NCBI GenBank assembly: GCA_030749275.1
Contig: JASMKJ010000592.1
Location: 1-8,516 of the forward strand
Source of the DNA: Acidimicrobiales bacterium
GTDB taxonomy: Bacteria > Actinomycetota > Acidimicrobiia > Acidimicrobiales > Poriferisodalaceae
DNA length: 8,516 bases
Direction of reading: 5' to 3'
Part shown: piece by piece, positions 6,239-8,516 of the stretch
Numbering within the stretch: the stretch's first letter is position 1
How the letters are laid out: every line of letters begins with the position of its first letter
The notes under the pieces: generated by a model
Told to the model about the DNA's origin: nothing
Databases searched by the model: none
Seen by the model: only the letters and a program-made list of their open reading frames with translations
Program-made: the position numbers and the translations under genes

Positions 6239-6817
6239 TCACGAGTCTTTTCCAGTGTGGGGTGCTAGGAGCCGTTCGACATACTTGGCAACTACATCTA
6301 CTTCTATATTTACGCTATCGCCCTTTACATGGGATCCAAGGGTGGTCACATCGAGGGTATGGGGAATTAACGCGACTGAAAACGCTTGGTCCGTTGTGTC
6401 GAAACACGTCAAGCTCACACCATCAACTGTGACTGAGCCTTTTTCCACCAGATAACGCTGAAGATTCTCAGGGATCTGGATTCGTAAATCCGGTCCTGGT
6501 TGAAGAACGGTTCCGATGCCGTCAACATGTCCTTGGACCATGTGTCCGCCCAGTCGATCGCTGTATCTGACGGCGCGTTCTAGATTCACTCGGTCACCGG
6601 GTTGCAGCAAACCTAAGGAAGTGCGGCTGAGTGTCTCAGACACCACGTCGGCCTCCCACCATCCCTCTCCGAGGGCGACGACGGTCAGACAGCAGCCATT
6701 CACCGCTATGGAGTCATCGATTTCCGTTTCCTGAATGACTGTTTCCGCTTCAAAACGGTAACGGTCACCATCGTTGCTTACGAAAGAGCCGAGCTCTTCG
6801 ATCAATCCCGTAAACAT
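6239..6817 (-). CDS. ribE: Riboflavin synthase, alpha chain
   Basis: This enzyme dismutates two 6,7-dimethyl-8-ribityllumazine molecules into riboflavin plus a pyrimidine. The 192-residue product shows the two homologous barrels of the family. The first contains MFTGLIEELG, DSIAVNGCCLTVV and VSETLSRTSLG. The second contains LGGHMVQGHVDGIG, GSVTVDGVSLT and VALIPHTLDVTTLG. The start is ATG 6815-6817, whose A is shared with the ribD stop (TGATG overlap); a GGAG about 10 bases upstream supports it. A TTG one codon earlier is possible but unnecessary. The overlap implies translational coupling with ribD. The gene is sometimes called ribC in Gram-positive nomenclature. Confidence 0.98.
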   Translation of the reverse strand: MFTGLIEELGSFVSNDGDRYRFEAETVIQETEIDDSIAVNGCCLTVVALGEGWWEADVVSETLSRTSLGLLQPGDRVNLERAVRYSDRLGGHMVQGHVDGIGTVLQPGPDLRIQIPENLQRYLVEKGSVTVDGVSLTCFDTTDQAFSVALIPHTLDVTTLGSHVKGDSVNIEVDVVAKYVERLLAPHTGKDS

Positions 6818-7821
6818 CAATCTTCTTCTCCAGGTCGAAACTCGATGCGGACGTCAGTTCCTATTTTGCGGACGTCGCGAAGGCTTCCGCGCCACAGGTC
6901 TGCCATTGTCGCAGAACCTTCACCTTCAAACACTGGTCGACCATCATTACCGCCCGTCAATGCGGGTGCGAGGTAGAAGACGTATTCGTTGACTAAACCC
7001 TCTCTATGGAATTGCGCTGCGACACTGGATCCTCCCTCGACCAGTAGGTCGACGACACCTCGGTCACTGAGCTCATTCAGGATCCCATCGAGGTCCCCCT
7101 CGATTTCCCAGCATGGGTGCACCGCTGCGTCCTCAGGAGCCTTACCTAAGACAATTCGCTGGGGATTAGAACCAGACACCAAACGAGTTGTGAGCGACGG
7201 GTTGTCGGCCCGTACAGTCCCCGCTCCAACCAGAACAGCGTCACATCTTGCTCGAAGCGAATGCGCATCTCGTCGCGCCTCATCACTGGTGATCCATTCT
7301 GACGATCCGTCCGCAGCAGCGATTCTTCCATCGAGAGTTAGCGCTATCTTCAGTACCACCCAAGGTGTCCCCGTCTTTCGTTGATGAAGGTACGGCTCCA
7401 GTTGCTCCTCAACCACCGCTTGCTCAACTCCTAAGACGACTTCGAGTCCAGCGTCGCGTAGCGCCTGTAGTCCATTGCCTGCGACTTGTGGATCGGGATC
7501 CTCGACACCTACGACAACGCGACTTAAGCCCGCCTCAACAATGTGATCAACACATGGGGACGTTCTTCCTTCGTGACAGCAAGGTTCAAGTGTTGTGACC
7601 AGCGTTGCTCCTCTGGTCGCTGCCCCCGCTAGCTCAATTGCGATCCGTTCTGCATGTAAGCCTCCCGGAGGCTGGGTAGCGCCATCGTATATTTTGCCGT
7701 CAGAGCCCAAGACGAGGGCACCGACCCAGGGGTTCGGGGCTGTTGTACCCCGAACAGTGTCGGCATTACTTATGGCTCTGCTCATCAGGTGCGCGTCGGA
7801 AGGAGCGTTCGTGTTATTCAC
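6817..7821 (-). CDS. ribD: Bifunctional diaminohydroxyphosphoribosyl-aminopyrimidine deaminase / reductase
   Basis: RibD deaminates and then reduces the pyrimidine that GTP cyclohydrolase II makes, the second and third steps of that branch of riboflavin synthesis. The N-terminal cytidine-deaminase-like domain has the zinc site HAE (56-58) plus C81 and C90 in TLEPCCHEGRTSPC. The C-terminal NADPH-dependent reductase domain contains KIALTLDGRIAAADGSSEWI (158-177), VGAGTVRADNPSLT and LLVEGGSSVAAQF. At 334 residues it is somewhat shorter than many homologues but both domains are complete. The start is GTG (7819-7821), two bases after the mog stop; no strong Shine-Dalgarno sequence is present, so coupling to mog is likely. 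The stop overlaps the ribE start. No FMN riboswitch is seen upstream of ribD or mog. Confidence 0.97.
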   Translation of the reverse strand: MNNTNAPSDAHLMSRAISNADTVRGTTAPNPWVGALVLGSDGKIYDGATQPPGGLHAERIAIELAGAATRGATLVTTLEPCCHEGRTSPCVDHIVEAGLSRVVVGVEDPDPQVAGNGLQALRDAGLEVVLGVEQAVVEEQLEPYLHQRKTGTPWVVLKIALTLDGRIAAADGSSEWITSDEARRDAHSLRARCDAVLVGAGTVRADNPSLTTRLVSGSNPQRIVLGKAPEDAAVHPCWEIEGDLDGILNELSDRGVVDLLVEGGSSVAAQFHREGLVNEYVFYLAPALTGGNDGRPVFEGEGSATMADLWRGSLRDVRKIGTDVRIEFRPGEED

Positions 7822-7823
7822 TG

Positions 7824-8354
7824 TTAATGCAACCGTTCGCCATGAAGTAACCGCAAGGCGTGAGGCAACACGTCAGCCACCGCTTCGAAGCATTCGACAC
7901 AACCCGCTGTTGACCCTGGAGTGTTGATCACGATGGACCCACCGACAATCCCGGCAACACCTCGAGACAACCGGCCCAAAGGATTTATCAACCGCATTGC
8001 TTCAGCTATCCCGGGAGCTTCTCTTTCGATAACCCGTCGAGTCCCTTCAGGAGTCAAGTCTCTTTCTGTGAATCCAGTTCCGCCCGTAGTTACAACTAGC
8101 CCCAAAAAGCCATTTGTAAGCTCCGAGAGACCTTCAGCGACACTTTCCACGCCATCTGCGACCACCCTGTGTTCAACTACCTCATACTTGTGAGAAGTCA
8201 GGGTCGCTACGAGCGCTTCACCGCTTCGGTCTTCTCGAACACCTTCTATAACCCCGTCAGATACCGTCAACACTTTGGCCAACAGAGAACTGTCGATGGC
8301 GACTGACTCTTCAGACTCGTGGCTTGACTCACCGGGATTTTCGGATGGGGTCAT
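7824..8354 (-). CDS. mog: MogA/MoaB-type molybdopterin adenylyltransferase
   Basis: Proteins of this family adenylylate molybdopterin before molybdenum insertion, in cytoplasmic molybdenum-cofactor synthesis. The 176-residue product has a Ser/Glu-rich extension of about 24 residues, then the MoCF fold: LLAKVLTVSDGV (24-35), VVTTGGTGFTERDLTPEGT (87-105), the REAPGIAEAMR helix, LSRGVAGIVGGSIVINTPGS (129-148) and a final helix. The TTGGTG and PGS motifs of the substrate site are present. The start is ATG 8352-8354; it has no Shine-Dalgarno sequence but has TAGCCT exactly 6 bases upstream, which suits a leaderless transcript. It ends two bases before ribD, so it appears to be the first gene of the riboflavin operon. 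Sequence alone does not separate MogA from MoaB. Confidence 0.93.
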   Translation of the reverse strand: MTPSENPGESSHESEESVAIDSSLLAKVLTVSDGVIEGVREDRSGEALVATLTSHKYEVVEHRVVADGVESVAEGLSELTNGFLGLVVTTGGTGFTERDLTPEGTRRVIEREAPGIAEAMRLINPLGRLSRGVAGIVGGSIVINTPGSTAGCVECFEAVADVLPHALRLLHGERLH

Positions 8355-8360
8355 ATCGGG

Positions 8361-8366
8361 AGGCTA
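8361..8366 (-). promoter_or_regulatory. Candidate leaderless -10 element of the mog-rib operon
   Basis: TAGCCT on the minus strand ends 6 bases before the mog ATG, the spacing expected when transcription starts at the A of the start codon. No recognisable -35 is present at the proper distance. The same TAGCnT-N6-ATG pattern occurs in the opposite direction at 8406-8420, which makes chance less likely. The inverted pair TCAC/GTGA at 8373-8382 lies between the two elements and could be a small operator. Confidence 0.45.
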
Positions 8367-8405
8367 CCGCCCTCACTTGTGAAGCATCGGCTCGTATTTG
8401 GGAAC

Positions 8406-8411
8406 TAGCGT
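8406..8411 (+). promoter_or_regulatory. Candidate leaderless -10 element of the amidohydrolase-like gene
   Basis: TAGCGT ends 6 bases before the ATG at 8418, and no Shine-Dalgarno sequence lies between them. The arrangement mirrors the one in front of the divergent mog gene. No clear -35 was found. Confidence 0.45.
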
Positions 8412-8417
8412 CTTGGT

Positions 8418-8516
8418 ATGAGTTACGCCAACGATCGAACGTACTTAGATGCCGACAGCCATCTCATGGAGCTACCGGATTTTCTCACCGCCCACGCAGA
8501 TTCGGCAATTCGTGAC
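8418..8516 (+). CDS. Amidohydrolase-like protein, N-terminal fragment
   Basis: An open frame from ATG at 8418 runs off the right edge after 33 codons with no stop. The peptide MSYANDRTYLDADSHLMELP followed by DFL resembles the start of the amidohydrolase_2 (metal-dependent TIM-barrel hydrolase) family, where a hydrophobic strand leads into a D-x-D/G-x-H metal-binding motif and then an E-x-P-D-x-(L/W) turn; here DADSH is followed by LMELPDFL. That family includes decarboxylases and hydrolases of many substrates, so no substrate can be given. The gene is divergent from mog across 63 bases. The call rests on one short motif; the open frame itself is well supported. Confidence 0.65.
   Translation, partial: MSYANDRTYLDADSHLMELPDFLTAHADSAIRD

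Noticed and set aside
6989..7384. Plus-strand 131-codon open frame opposite ribD
   Set aside because: Shadow of ribD, rich in Ser/Arg/Pro with no recognisable domain.
8355..8417. FMN or molybdenum-cofactor riboswitch upstream of mog-ribD
   Set aside because: The gap is just 63 bases, too short for either aptamer plus a control region, and the likely leaderless start leaves no 5' leader.

Overview
The window reads as ordinary core chromosome of an actinobacterium, possibly an uncultivated deep-branching one such as a marine Acidimicrobiia of moderate GC. That placement is inference. It rests on the gene order infC-rpmI-rplT-SpoU methyltransferase-pheS-pheT, a DUF1844-type gene next to infC, a long-form HisG with actinobacterial-type sequence, and several starts that look leaderless (TAnnnT about 6-7 nt before the start codon). 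No mobile elements, CRISPR arrays, tRNAs or rRNAs were seen.

Layout. (1) Positions 1-3273, minus strand, hold a translation operon read from right to left: infC (IF3), rpmI (L35), rplT (L20), a SpoU/TrmH-family RNA 2'-O-methyltransferase, pheS, and the first 49 codons of pheT, which runs off the left edge. (2) Positions 3274-3555 are the divergent control region between infC and a plus-strand DUF1844 gene. It contains a strong hairpin plus U-run in the infC leader. (3) Positions 3556-3963, plus strand, hold the DUF1844 gene, which converges on hisG with 12 bases between the stop codons. (4) Positions 3976-8354, minus strand, read right to left: mog/moaB, ribD, ribE, ribBA, then a 97-base gap and hisG. 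The mog-rib genes are almost contiguous and form one probable transcription unit. hisG may have its own promoter. (5) Positions 8355-8417 are a divergent promoter region. From 8418 on, plus strand, is the start of an amidohydrolase-like gene that runs off the right edge.

How the genes work together. The first operon makes the initiation factor IF3, two large-subunit proteins, a probable RNA methylase and phenylalanyl-tRNA synthetase. The second makes RibD, riboflavin synthase and the bifunctional RibBA, covering every riboflavin step from GTP except lumazine synthase (RibH), which is not in the window. It is led by a molybdopterin adenylyltransferase gene.

The most interesting signals are in start codons and leaders, not in new protein families. 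infC has no ATG, TTG or CTG start that would keep its conserved N-terminus, so it probably uses ATA or ATC. The methyltransferase at the other end of the ribosomal block has no ATG/GTG/TTG that would keep its N-terminal domain and appears to start at a CTG overlapping the rplT stop. IF3 is known to discriminate against such codons, so both ends of the operon may respond to IF3 level. I found no convincing undescribed multi-gene system.
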